From: Planctomycetota bacterium
GTDB lineage: Bacteria > Planctomycetota > Planctomycetia > Pirellulales > UBA1268
Direction of reading: 5' to 3'
DNA length: 64,000 nucleotides
NCBI GenBank assembly: GCA_003669585.1
Contig: QWOQ01000008.1
Location: 247,282-311,281, forward strand
How positions within the stretch are numbered: position 1 is the first letter of the stretch; the number at the start of each line of letters is the position of its first letter. Of this stretch, positions 39,801 to 47,496 are shown one piece after another. A program made the position numbers and the translations under genes. Under the pieces are notes generated by a model that saw only the letters and a program-made list of their open reading frames with translations, had not been told where the DNA came from and did not search any database.

Positions 39801-41726
39801 GTGGTTGGTGCGATCGGCTCGCTGGCGCAAGGGCAGTCGGCCACGATCACGTTTGAGGTGATCGTCGATCCGACGACCGCTGCCAGCACCGTGGTGACCA
39901 ACACGGCGACGGCTGAAGGCACGGGCTTGATTTCAGGCGTGGACGTTGCCGCCAGTGGGAGCATCGGCGTGGTGACGCCGCCGGGTGCAGACCTCGTGAT
40001 CAAAAAGACAGGCCTAGTTACGTTCACGCCAGGCGGTTCGCTCACCTACACGCTCGTCGTTAAGAACAAGGGGCCCAGCACAGCCACCGGCGCGACGGTA
40101 GCCGATGTGCTGCCGGCAGAACTCTCCGGCGCACAGTGGACTGTGTCGTATGCCAACGGAGCCAGCGGCGTGCCCAGCGGCTCGGGCAATGTCAATGCAC
40201 TGCTTACGCTGCCAAAGACCGGCAAAGCAACGTTCACGATCACGGCGACCGTCGCCGCAAATGCCCTTGCCGTCTTGACGAACACCGCGACGGTCACAAG
40301 CCCCGCAGGCACTCCCGACCCGAATCCTTTTGACAACACCTCCACGTTCACGAGCACGCCGGTGCCGGTGAACACGCTGTCGATCACCAAGACTGACGGC
40401 CAGACGGCCTACAAGCCTGGCGAGTCGGTCACCTACACGATCGTCGTTTCAAACGCGGGGCCAAGCTTTGCGCAGCAGGTATCGGTGACGGATCTGCTCG
40501 ATCCAGCGGTCATCGAATCGGCCACTTGGACGGCCGTGTTTACAGGCGCGTATTCAGCCGGGCAGACAATTGGCACCGGCTCGATCAGCGAATCGATCGA
40601 TCTGGCTGTCGGCGGCACGGCCACGTACACCGTCGTTGCTCAGACGCTTGCCTCTGCCTCAGTCACGCTTGTCAACACCGCGCAGGTCACGGCTCCCAAT
40701 GGCACGGTCTCCTCGGCAACCGACACCGACACGCCAAACTTCTCGCCAGCGATCATTCTGGGTACTGATGTCAACTGCACCAGTACACCACTGGTCAGGG
40801 TGATCGATCCGGTAACGGGTATCGTTAAAACGAAGTTTTATGCCTATGAGCCAACTTTTCGTGGCGGAGTGCGGATCTTCGGCCAAGACATGACTGGCGA
40901 TGGCATTGACGAGATCATCACAGCTCCCGGTCCAGGACGAGTTGGTGAAATTCGCGTTTGGAGTCAAAACGGTGTCGAATTTCCGGCTTATCGAACGTTT
41001 CCATTTGGTACCGAATACATTGGTGGCATTGAAGTGACTGCTGGTCGAGTGATCTCTGCGAACAGCGTTCAGCTCATCGCGTCCAAAAGTACCGGCGTGA
41101 GTCAGGTGAGTGTTTTTCAAGTGACTCCAGGAGCGATCGATCCAATTGCAAATACGTCAATCCGAACCTTCCAGCCATTTCCTTCATCGTTTCGAGGCGG
41201 AGCAACAGTAACAACCGCAGACGTTGGTACCTTTGCAGGTCGTCAATTCATTTCTTCGAATCCAGACCATATCGCGGAAATTGTTGTAGGCAGTGGACCT
41301 GGAATGTTTGCAACAGTAAATGTCTACAATGCGGTCCCTCTTTATCCCGTACTCGTTAACACTTTCAACCCAATCAGCCCTTCGTTCAGAGGAGGCGTGT
41401 CAGTATCGACACTTTACGGAGTTCCTGCTGCTGCCGATGCAATTCTCGTTGCAGCTGGTGTCGGAGGAGGTTCCACGGTGAATACCTTTGTGGGCGTAAA
41501 CAAAATCAAGTCGGCTGCGTTTGCAGCGTTTTATGGAACCAGCGCAAATCGATCGCCGGTTTACACAGCAGCCATCGATGCTTCCAATATTTTTAGCGTT
41601 CAAGGTTCCGGTGGAAAAATAAATGGAGTGAACAAGAATACGAATCCGAACGGGGGTACGTCTTCCACGTTGATTGCGTCAAAAAGTTTTGAATCCCCGC
41701 TTCGAATCGGCATTCTTCGAAGGTGA
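33879..41726 (+). CDS. Giant LEPR-XLL-type surface protein with DUF11 repeat cassettes
   Basis: Protein of 2,615 residues starting at ATG 33879. A basic N-terminus (FKNRRRGRSHIDR) leads to LEQLEARRALA at 24-34. A non-repeated domain follows to about residue 355 (VLFAGLYWGARTSGTTLNAA; DVYAGWSLVVAYRAPGDPAR), a type often found before DUF11 repeats. Fourteen DUF11-like Ig-fold units follow, of type A (ADLAVTKTDG, YVPG, TYTIVVTNNGPS) and type B (VKSVKDENGG, VAGDVLTYT, TTYKPSSL). They run B-A, then four times B-A-A. The last 320 residues are an FG-GAP-like module (FYAYEPTFRGGVRIF; DMTGDGIDEIITA). The repeat part is visibly richer in G and C than both ends. A stalk-like surface or matrix protein is the likely role. 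Confidence 0.85.
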   Translation: MLFKNRRRGRSHIDRSVSREKLILEQLEARRALAITTPFTVRYQTNDTGGITFAANTLMTAPASDPAAINAQNGIGSKVANNDFLMTYVDADSDSTTFNSSRSDLVMPAGSQVLFAGLYWGARTSGTTLNAATALRPTVKFMTPGGLAYQTLTGSVIGTNGNDYQSFKDVTGLVTAAGDGTYTVANVQARKDITDVYAGWSLVVAYRAPGDPARNLTIFDGYGTVAAKPASDSTVNIPISGFKAPTAGLVKATLGFIAYEGDLKKTGDSVTFDGQTLSDAANPASDFFNSTISNRGALVSTKDPDYVNQLGYDADLIAADGIIKNGATSATITMTTGGETYYPGVVTSAIDIFAPEILVVKSVKDENGGEVVAGDVLTYTMVINNSPTALDSAINVLLKDAIPTHTTYKPSSLNITSGVNSGSKTDASDGDQAEFFSGTSAVQFQLGTGAGGYGTSGGRLTPGQSTTVTFQVTVNAGIAPLTLIENTANVSYTGAISGFQLEATGFADIATQGAADLAVTKTDGKTQYVPGTTTTYTIVVTNNGPSNVVGASVIDTFPSQIEGATWTAVYSAGSTGSASGSGDINTPVNLLSGGTATFTVTAPVRAGSFGNLTNTVTVSNPAGLPDPDPSNNSATDTDTFLNPGNLRLDKNVNDLNGGFVVAGDVLRYNIVINSGTGGVAPSLQEAAANVILTDAVPANTTFKPGSLRIRQGANAGSKTDAVDSDQGEWISGTNTVQFQLGTGAGAGTGTPVGGTLTAGTYTEVEFDVIVDAGIPDSTVITNTADVTATGATSGLPLSATDTIGIATPPAADLFISKRGQTKFTPGGTVLYIVTAGNKGPTAVTGATVIDTLPAGLSGATWTATYAGGSTGPTSGTGSINALVNLATLGVATFRITATTDPNFPLNQTLTNTATVTVPAGIPDPNPDNNTVTVIGTPAALTDLSVTKTDGQTQYVPGKPVTYTIMVTNAGPSFASQAAVDDTLDPAIISSATWTAVFTGTGSTGTASGTGSISENIDLAVGGTAVYTVIAQTLTGATGSLTNTATVTTSDLSNDPNPVNNTATDTDTLLLPAELDMSKDVVDLNGGFVVSGDTLRYTIVVTNPAAPAGSSRDTAINVQLSDLIPAHTTYAGSLNYSQGTITGSQGSGVTGSLGTLAPGATATVSFNVTVNTATPDSTAILNNAFATGTGQVGGPSLQGEAGVAVITPPGADLAITKTAPATFVPGRSLTYTLVVSNLGPSTSTNALVQDTLPADVTGATWTVSYTGGGTGPVSGSGNVNATLTSLPANATATFTITATPDYRLDTPLANTATVAATDGLIDPDPDNNTSTVSSTPTPVADLQIVKTDGVTSYVPGQQLVYTITVTNAGPSFVTGAVVADVFDSSIITSATWIATITQGQADLRGQVRGTGSLNQTIDLGPGGTVVYTVTAITSSAATGLLVNTATVAAPDGTTDPNPANNTSTDVDTILFPASLTVVKSVSDLSAGLLVAGDTLRYTIVVSNLAATLPAESAANVILNDLIPANTTYKPGTLRITVGANAGAKTDAVDADQAEFIVGSNGAVRFQLGTGAGAGTGTPIGGTLSANQSTTVTFDVTLNAGTPSGITITNTATATGATSGVALLSSGSVGIGTAQSADLAIAKAAPATYTPGSPIAYTLVVSNAGPSTATNAWVQDVLPAGLSGATWTAVFAGGATGSAVSGSGNVNTFVTFPVGSTATFTLTATAAATLEGVLANTATVTATDGRPDPNPANNTSTQSSTAAPVADLSIVKTDGQATYTPGQPLTYTITLANAGPSFVRGATVADTFASVVTAASWTAVFTGTNSTGATAGTGNLNELIDLAVGGTATYTVVAQTSATATASLVNTATVAAPVGTTDPNPANNTSTDTDTVLLAPNLKVVKTVTDLTGDPSVVQAGDTLRYTIVISNAGTLPTDTVTNIFFSDPLPTSSPTSNKVTYAGNLTFTQGSLTGSQLSGVVGAIGSLAQGQSATITFEVIVDPTTAASTVVTNTATAEGTGLISGVDVAASGSIGVVTPPGADLVIKKTGLVTFTPGGSLTYTLVVKNKGPSTATGATVADVLPAELSGAQWTVSYANGASGVPSGSGNVNALLTLPKTGKATFTITATVAANALAVLTNTATVTSPAGTPDPNPFDNTSTFTSTPVPVNTLSITKTDGQTAYKPGESVTYTIVVSNAGPSFAQQVSVTDLLDPAVIESATWTAVFTGAYSAGQTIGTGSISESIDLAVGGTATYTVVAQTLASASVTLVNTAQVTAPNGTVSSATDTDTPNFSPAIILGTDVNCTSTPLVRVIDPVTGIVKTKFYAYEPTFRGGVRIFGQDMTGDGIDEIITAPGPGRVGEIRVWSQNGVEFPAYRTFPFGTEYIGGIEVTAGRVISANSVQLIASKSTGVSQVSVFQVTPGAIDPIANTSIRTFQPFPSSFRGGATVTTADVGTFAGRQFISSNPDHIAEIVVGSGPGMFATVNVYNAVPLYPVLVNTFNPISPSFRGGVSVSTLYGVPAAADAILVAAGVGGGSTVNTFVGVNKIKSAAFAAFYGTSANRSPVYTAAIDASNIFSVQGSGGKINGVNKNTNPNGGTSSTLIASKSFESPLRIGILRR
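34950..40749 (+). repeat. DUF11 A/B repeat array with B-A-A higher-order unit
   Basis: Type B units begin near 34950, 35811, 37095, 38293 and 39561. Type A units begin near 35421, 36308, 36699, 37506, 37893, 38781, 39168, 39986 and 40371. After an initial B-A, the unit B-A-A recurs four times with lengths of about 1284, 1198, 1268 and 1188 bases. The two A units within a cassette differ: the first ends in NKGPS or NLGPS, the second carries KTDG and NAGPSF. Confidence 0.8.
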
Positions 41727-41756
41727 CCTGCGGCGGATCCGATCGTTGTTCACACT

Positions 41757-42191
41757 TTAGGCAATCAGCGACTTAGTCATCGTGATGTGCGGCAGGCTGA
41801 CTTCGAGAAAGAAGTCTCCCTCTCGAACGTACCCTCGTTTTTCGTAGAACCCCACCGCAGTATCGCGCGCGTGCAAAAACATGAGATGCGCACCTTGAGA
41901 TTTTGCAAATTCTTCCGAAAACTTTACGATCGCTGTGCCGTAGCCCCTTCTTTGTTTCTTTTCGAGCACCGCAACGTGCCGCATTCGAAGCGTTTTTACG
42001 TCGTGCTCCTCAAGACCCAAGAATGCAACCAACAGTTCTCCCTCGAAGCAGCCTATATGATGCCATCTGCGATCTCTCTCGAAATCGGCGTCTCCTAATT
42101 GCATTCCCAGGGGCCGCCGCAAAATGTCGTTGCGCAATCTGACTGCAGCCTCGTACTCCTCGGTTCCAACTTCAATTTTCCGACACTGCAT
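41757..42191 (-). CDS. GNAT family N-acetyltransferase
   Basis: Cytoplasmic acetyltransferase of 144 residues. The GNAT core is visible: RMRHVAVLEKKQRRGYGTAIVKFSEEFA holds the V-x-x-x-x-R-x-x-G-x-G acetyl-CoA loop near residues 72-88. LHARDTAVGFYEKRGYVREGDFF is the usual C-terminal motif. It resembles the ElaA/YjcF branch, whose substrates are unknown. GGAG lies upstream of ATG 42191. It is convergent with the giant surface gene, 30 bases away, and downstream of the peroxidase on the same strand. Confidence 0.87.
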   Translation of the reverse strand: MQCRKIEVGTEEYEAAVRLRNDILRRPLGMQLGDADFERDRRWHHIGCFEGELLVAFLGLEEHDVKTLRMRHVAVLEKKQRRGYGTAIVKFSEEFAKSQGAHLMFLHARDTAVGFYEKRGYVREGDFFLEVSLPHITMTKSLIA

Positions 42192-42406
42192 TCCGTCACG
42201 TCTCCCCTTGCAGATTCACTTCGTCAGGATCGCAGCAACGGGTTGAGACTTTTCTCCTGTGAAATTTGTAAAACCATTGCGTTTCAGAGCGGCAACGAAT
42301 GCTTCCAACCGAGCGCAAGCCGCAATGAGCATATTCAATCGCATCTCATGCTGCATCACAAGTCGCAAGAATTGACCACCGTCCTCTTGACGGCTGAAAA
42401 TTCTGG

Positions 42407-44626
42407 TTACCGATTCGATCCACCGGCAGAGGCGGTGACTGGTCGCACGGATGCCACTCCTCGACTCGGCTGCTGGCTGTTGGATCCTTCCCCTGCTCCA
42501 AGGAGCATGAATGCAGCGTCCGTCGGAGAGAGCGAGGGGCCTAACCGGCTCGTAATGGGCTGCGGTGCAGTCGTTGGCCTTGGTGCCGGAGTGGGTGCCC
42601 TTGGTGCGATGGGTGCGATGCCTAGATCTACCCCTCGGACATCGCCACCACGGGTGAGTGTCACGACACGACTCGTTATCGCCGGAGCACCTAAGGGGGG
42701 AGAAACTACCACGCGGAAACTTCCAAGATCTAATCCTTTGAAAATATAATCTCCGGAGCGACTTGTCCTGGCCGTTGCCACAGTTGCTCCAACAGAGTCC
42801 ACAAGCGTCACAGTTACACCCGCGAGCCCACCCTCAACACTCTGTCGCACTCCATCGCGGTTGCCATCTGAAAAGATATTTCCACTGATCGAAGCTTGAA
42901 AAAAGAAAACATTCGGCTGAATATTCGTTACCGTAGAGTTTCGACGAATCAAATCGGCAAGAGATGTTTGCTGAATCTCTCGGACAGCACCCGCGGGAAG
43001 AACATTCTGGTACCAGTATCGATCGCCGTCTCGCAGGCGACTGAACTGATCGACCATGATCTTTGTAAACGTTGCTCCAAGACTTGATCCCGGGAGATGT
43101 TTTTCTGCCAAGCCGCCCACCCACAAATCAATTTTATCGACACTCCCGTAGGTGCTGCGAAGTGATTCTTGCACCGCAGTGTCAGGCGTGATCTGCGCAA
43201 AACTTGTAACCCGAGGCAGGCCGTAGGCAGCACGCACCGTGTTGTAGTCGGCCAAGCCATGGTCGCGACCTCGCTGGATGTTCAGAGAGGCAAGATCAAA
43301 GCCTCCTTGACCCGGGGCACCAAAGAGAAAGTTCCTCACATCATCAACAACTCTTGTATCAATTTCTTGGGCTCGATCACTGGCGAGATATTTCAGAAGC
43401 GGATCGATTCCCACAGCACCGACCGGCCTGGGATCGAAAAACGCATCCCGCAACAACATGGCGTCTCGCACTTCGTTGCCGTTGTTGTCCATAAAATTGA
43501 TATCTTCTCCAAGCATGCTGTGACCCAAACGAAATGCCGCGGTTGAAAATTCCGTGGAAATTCCAGGATTCACATCGGGCCTATACCCCTGATACGGCCG
43601 CAAGGCTTGTGGACCAAGAATAGCGGGAAGAAATTCGTCGTAGGTGATTTTCTGAAGTTCCGAAATCACCATTCTGCGCGCGTGCTGAAAAAGTTGTTCA
43701 TCGGTCCACGATGGTTGAAGCACTGCTGTCGCTGCGGCGATGCGATTGTGTTCCCTTACAAAAAGTGTCTGCAGCGAAAGCAGTTCCGGATTTTCATTGG
43801 CTCGCACATCACCAGCCAGATAAAGCTGGTTATCGGCCACTCGATGGGCATCGTTGGCGTTTGCAAAACCGGACGTATTCAACGGAAGAAGATTTCCGAC
43901 GCTGGTGCGCATTCGCCCACCCGTAAATTCTCGAAGGGCCGCAGATCGTGCCGCATCAACTCCATACACCTGCGAGCCATCCACAAACGAAGTGAGTGAA
44001 TTCAACTGTTGCCTTGGATTCACTGTGCTCAACCCAGTTGAAGTGTCGTATGCCGATCTCGACAGTGAGATAGTCATCGCTCCAGTACTGTTTGGATCAA
44101 ACCACGGATCACCCGCTGGAACACTTATGGGCAAACGCTCACTCGGTGATGCTGATACCGTCAAACCGAGATCGTGATCGAGAAACTGTCCCCAGGCATA
44201 GACAAACGCAGTAAAATCTCGGTCATTTGTAATTCCGCCTTCAGGACTGGCCGACATCGCATTACTAATCAATCGAGCACTTGGACGATCGCTCCCCGAA
44301 GGAGTGCTGATTCCGTCGCCATAGGCGGCACTCGATCGACGAAGCAACTGTTCGTTGGTGCTTCCCCATTCAATGTTGATCAGATTATTTCTGGTTCCAT
44401 CGAGCGACTGCACCGACACAACTATCGGAGGACTTGCTATCGGAGGAGTTACCATCGCCACAACGGAGTCGACTGCCATCGCAGTTCGAGTCTCGAGCCG
44501 TTCGATGAATTCTCCCTGATATTTTTTTTGATGGCTTTTCCAGTGTTTGTCTGCTGAAGATTGAGGGGCTTCAAACATCGAAAATAACTTTTTTGCGACT
44601 TTGCTATAGGACATTTTTTTGTTCAT
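42407..44626 (-). CDS. Animal-type heme peroxidase with LEPR-XLL-like leader and C-terminal SdrD-B-like domain
   Basis: Exported peroxidase of 739 residues in the myeloperoxidase/peroxinectin superfamily. The leader carries IERLETRTAMA at 41-51. Catalytic residues can be placed against mammalian enzymes: distal His151 in GQFLDHDLGLT, with heme-ester Asp150 and calcium Asp152; calcium loop LTSFVDGSQVYG at 211-222; Arg275 and ester Glu278 in DVRANENPE; proximal His369 in RLGHSML. Asn279 replaces the Met unique to myeloperoxidase. NIQRGRDHGLADYN follows. The C-terminal 110 residues form an SdrD-B/CNA-B-like domain (ISGNIFSDGNRDGVRQ; DYIFKGLDLGSFRVVV). AAAGGAAC lies six bases before ATG 44626. 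It probably forms hypohalous acid or cross-links surface proteins. Confidence 0.9.
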   Translation of the reverse strand: MNKKMSYSKVAKKLFSMFEAPQSSADKHWKSHQKKYQGEFIERLETRTAMAVDSVVAMVTPPIASPPIVVSVQSLDGTRNNLINIEWGSTNEQLLRRSSAAYGDGISTPSGSDRPSARLISNAMSASPEGGITNDRDFTAFVYAWGQFLDHDLGLTVSASPSERLPISVPAGDPWFDPNSTGAMTISLSRSAYDTSTGLSTVNPRQQLNSLTSFVDGSQVYGVDAARSAALREFTGGRMRTSVGNLLPLNTSGFANANDAHRVADNQLYLAGDVRANENPELLSLQTLFVREHNRIAAATAVLQPSWTDEQLFQHARRMVISELQKITYDEFLPAILGPQALRPYQGYRPDVNPGISTEFSTAAFRLGHSMLGEDINFMDNNGNEVRDAMLLRDAFFDPRPVGAVGIDPLLKYLASDRAQEIDTRVVDDVRNFLFGAPGQGGFDLASLNIQRGRDHGLADYNTVRAAYGLPRVTSFAQITPDTAVQESLRSTYGSVDKIDLWVGGLAEKHLPGSSLGATFTKIMVDQFSRLRDGDRYWYQNVLPAGAVREIQQTSLADLIRRNSTVTNIQPNVFFFQASISGNIFSDGNRDGVRQSVEGGLAGVTVTLVDSVGATVATARTSRSGDYIFKGLDLGSFRVVVSPPLGAPAITSRVVTLTRGGDVRGVDLGIAPIAPRAPTPAPRPTTAPQPITSRLGPSLSPTDAAFMLLGAGEGSNSQQPSRGVASVRPVTASAGGSNR

Positions 44627-44694
44627 GATTCTGTTCCTTTGATAATAATGGGTTTTGTGGTCTCTGATCGTGATTGATGATTGATTGAAATCTA

Positions 44695-44958
44695 CTACCC
44701 TGCCAGACGTATGGCTTTCCCATCAACGCGTTTGACGGGACACAAAAAGGCATTTATTTGCATTCCAAGACGAGCCGAAACCACGTTGCATTGTGCAACA
44801 CCTGCCGGTGCGTAATCGAACAGCGCCACGGCCTGAAAAAACTTTTGATGACTCATGCAGAGCATCTGCTGCTTTAAAGGTGTTGCATGAAGTCCGTTGC
44901 CGAGCGTAGTAAAGCGGCCGTTTTTCATAAGATCCTCCAGAAACCAGGCTGTGTTCAT
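44695..44958 (-). CDS. Hypothetical small protein
   Basis: An open frame of 87 residues from ATG 44958 (open to 45018), on the same strand as and 68 bases upstream of the peroxidase. Codon choice resembles neighbouring genes and the composition is balanced (FLEDLMKNGRFTTLGNGLHA; AQCNVVSARLGMQINAFL), so it may be real. No ribosome-binding site, leader or known domain is visible. The YAPAGVAQCNV segment and three Cys are the only landmarks. If real it could be cotranscribed with the peroxidase. Confidence 0.4.
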   Translation of the reverse strand: MNTAWFLEDLMKNGRFTTLGNGLHATPLKQQMLCMSHQKFFQAVALFDYAPAGVAQCNVVSARLGMQINAFLCPVKRVDGKAIRLAG

Positions 44959-45150
44959 TGTAAAATGAGTGCCATACCCATTTCCTTCTCGAGGAAATGC
45001 AAAAGGCGTGCCACACATTTTGCATGCACGACACTTTTCAAAGAGGAGGCGACTCGCGAGTGCGAATTATTCGGTTCTTCATCTCTTTATCGAAGCTCTT
45101 CTGGGAAGCGCTGCCTCACCATGAGACGAAGTCAGACTGGTCTTGTGAAT

Positions 45151-46359
45151 TTATTCTGGAAGATCAGACAGTCGCACTCTAAAAAATCTCGGCCAGTAAA
45201 GCGTTGGATGATGGATGACGTGGGCCAGTGAATGTGCATTGGATGCGTAACTAATTACGAATTCATTGCCACTCGACATCCCCGGTTGAACTTTTCCGGC
45301 ATAGCAGAACACATCTTTGTCTTCTTTTGCTTCGGGACAGGAAAAAAGCGTCACGGCATCCGACCAAGGTCCCCACGGAGTATCACTTTTCCTGGCAACG
45401 ATACGAGGAGAAAGAAACTGGTCATTGGTTACGAGAAGAAATCCCCCCTTCATTGTCGACGAAGAGGGGATCGACGTGACTGAAAACTCGGTAGCCACTG
45501 AGTCAACGAGGGCTACTGCGTCGGCAATGTCATGTGACCAGCCGTCTTTCGATCGGAATCGCCACGACGAAAAATCTCGTATCGTTAATTGTGGAACACG
45601 TGCCACAATCATCTCGCGTTGCAGCCGGTTCTCGTACGTTCGCTCTCGAACTCCATACACCATAACGTCGGATTGATACGCCATCACAGAAGATCCCAGA
45701 AGCACTGTTGTTCCCTGCGACACACCACAAAAAGGAATCGCTTTTTGCCTGACTCTCCACTCCGTCGGCACGTCAAGCGGATTTAAAATCTCTCCATGAC
45801 AGACCGTCACGGGCTGAAATCCAAAGGCCCCGTCACCGTCTTTTTTTTCCATCTTCCAGAGAAACAGATGGACCCGCCCTTCAAGAGCGATTCCGCCAAA
45901 AGGCCAAAACCATCCGTGGCCGTCCTCTGGTTGAAAGATCGCTTGAGGGACTGTTTTGCGATCATTCCAGAAAAATTGGATGGTCGGCGCTTCTTCTGGA
46001 TTATTTAGACCTTTTTCACAACTTCCATCTGCGGTCTTGGAAATTCGCTCCACTCCAACAGAATTGTTAATCAGTCTCGCATCAACTCTCTGTGAATCAG
46101 AAATTCGTCCAATCCAGGTATCGCTGTGGAACCATAGTCTGCGGTCATGGGTTACCTCTACCGAATAATTACCATCGGCCCCAATCCATCCCTCGGTTCG
46201 CTGAAAGCGAGCGTCTAGCTCCGGCGCAGCCATTGCTTCCAACACACGAAACGGTGCGTCTGCATGACTCTTGTTTCCTGAAGCAATCAGGCCGATTATT
46301 CCGTACAGGATCAACGCTCTCATCAGAAATGCAGCATCCGTTCTACACCGGCTCAACAT
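45151..46359 (-). CDS. Exported DUF4185/DUF5005-like propeller protein
   Basis: Protein of about 402 residues from ATG 46359, which precedes a leader (ALILYGIIGLIASGNKSHA); a longer frame starts at 46449 and would overlap the upstream gene. The mature part has features of DUF4185/DUF5005, a five-bladed propeller fold related to glycosidases: LWFHSDTWIGRISDSQ, DARLINNSVGVER, GHGWFWPFGGIALEGRVHLF and SPRIVARKSDTPWGPWSD. The assignment rests on these motifs only. It follows the bicupin gene on the same strand with 55 bases between, so the two may form an operon acting on a glycan or its breakdown products; that is inference. Confidence 0.65.
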   Translation of the reverse strand: MLSRCRTDAAFLMRALILYGIIGLIASGNKSHADAPFRVLEAMAAPELDARFQRTEGWIGADGNYSVEVTHDRRLWFHSDTWIGRISDSQRVDARLINNSVGVERISKTADGSCEKGLNNPEEAPTIQFFWNDRKTVPQAIFQPEDGHGWFWPFGGIALEGRVHLFLWKMEKKDGDGAFGFQPVTVCHGEILNPLDVPTEWRVRQKAIPFCGVSQGTTVLLGSSVMAYQSDVMVYGVRERTYENRLQREMIVARVPQLTIRDFSSWRFRSKDGWSHDIADAVALVDSVATEFSVTSIPSSSTMKGGFLLVTNDQFLSPRIVARKSDTPWGPWSDAVTLFSCPEAKEDKDVFCYAGKVQPGMSSGNEFVISYASNAHSLAHVIHHPTLYWPRFFRVRLSDLPE

Positions 46360-46414
46360 TCTCTGGCCTCGCTCTCCATCTCGCACAACGCTCAAGACTT
46401 CGTCGGAGAGATGC

Positions 46415-47410
46415 CTACGATGCATCGGAGACGATTTCGAATGCGCCATCTTTTGTGCCGCGAGTGAAGAGAATGTTGAGCGTTCTCAAAAATGTATGTA
46501 GCCCAGCGTCTTGAATTGGAAGAATATGCGCAGGCGATCCTGATTCGTTGTGGTGTGAATGCCACAGTCCAGGCGGGGTTACAAATGCTGAGCAAGGCTT
46601 CCAGTCAAAACGTTCGCCGTCCTTGACTTGTCCATTCTTGTCAAGCGAAGGCCCGACCATCGTGTAACATCCGGGTTGGCAGTCGACTACGAGATCGATT
46701 GCTACCGATTGATGACGATGGGGCAACTGTAAGGCGCCAACTGGCAATCGGCCGTACATTGCCCAGATGACATGCGTGATCGTCATTGTTTGAGGAAAAT
46801 GTTCGTTCCCTAAAAGCACGCTTAACCGATTGGCCTTTGCAGAATTCGGATCTTGGACAATTTCCTCGAGCTTTTCTCGCATCGTGTCGCGATTATAAAG
46901 CGTTGGGGAAAAGTTTTTCTGCGTTGCTTCAACACCCAAATATTTGAGTAACGGCGCATCATGAACCCAGTAGAGCGATGCATCAAAAGCAGCAGAATGA
47001 ACTGCCGGACTACATGCGGGAAGTGTAAAAAGATCCCCTTTGGTCCACGGAATAACCAAGTCGCCAACCTCTGTTCTGCCTTCTCCTCGCATTACAAAAA
47101 AGAGCTGACTGGTGGCATTCGCGTTGGTTGCATGTCGATCACCGGGATTGATGTGCACAAAATTGGCGCAGAGCCCGGGAGAAGTGGCTGGCCCCTGACA
47201 TCCAAGTGCTTTTGAATTGTCCAAGGGAAGCGTTTCGGTCGGCCCTGTCTCGTGCAATTCATGGTCCCACCTCGGTGCCGAAATCGGAGCAATCGTTCCC
47301 TTTTGAGAAAGCGGATTCGAGGCTTTTCGGTAGTCGCTGTACCGGGCATCTTTGGTGAGCAACTCGCTTGGTGAGATTGAATGGTCGTTGGTTGTTTTCT
47401 TTGTCGTCAC
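46415..47410 (-). CDS. Bicupin, gentisate 1,2-dioxygenase-like
   Basis: Cytoplasmic two-domain cupin of 331 residues starting at GTG 47410, with AAAGGGAA upstream. The N-terminal cupin (VHINPGDRHATNANATSQLF; VMRGEGRTEVGD; WTKGDLFTLPACSPAVHSA) has one His where active cupins have H-x-H. The C-terminal cupin keeps HRH at 231-233 and a second cluster WHSHHNES at 284-291. Gentisate dioxygenases have the metal in one domain only, usually the N-terminal one, so the swap is noteworthy. The substrate is unknown. It lies upstream of the propeller gene in the same direction. Confidence 0.75.
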   Translation of the reverse strand: MTTKKTTNDHSISPSELLTKDARYSDYRKASNPLSQKGTIAPISAPRWDHELHETGPTETLPLDNSKALGCQGPATSPGLCANFVHINPGDRHATNANATSQLFFVMRGEGRTEVGDLVIPWTKGDLFTLPACSPAVHSAAFDASLYWVHDAPLLKYLGVEATQKNFSPTLYNRDTMREKLEEIVQDPNSAKANRLSVLLGNEHFPQTMTITHVIWAMYGRLPVGALQLPHRHQSVAIDLVVDCQPGCYTMVGPSLDKNGQVKDGERFDWKPCSAFVTPPGLWHSHHNESGSPAHILPIQDAGLHTFLRTLNILFTRGTKDGAFEIVSDAS

Positions 47411-47496
47411 AGTATTCCCTTTCTCACCTTCAATAAATTCAATCGGTTTGTTGTTCTTTCGTGCGCGATGGTATCGACACGATGCACTCTCTCATT

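Noticed and set aside
42099..42749. Plus-strand frame of 216 residues
   Set aside because: Runs antisense across the GNAT and peroxidase genes; no ribosome-binding site or domain.
45053..45063. ACTCGCGAGT palindrome
   Set aside because: A single ten-base palindrome with no second copy or promoter context that I could find.
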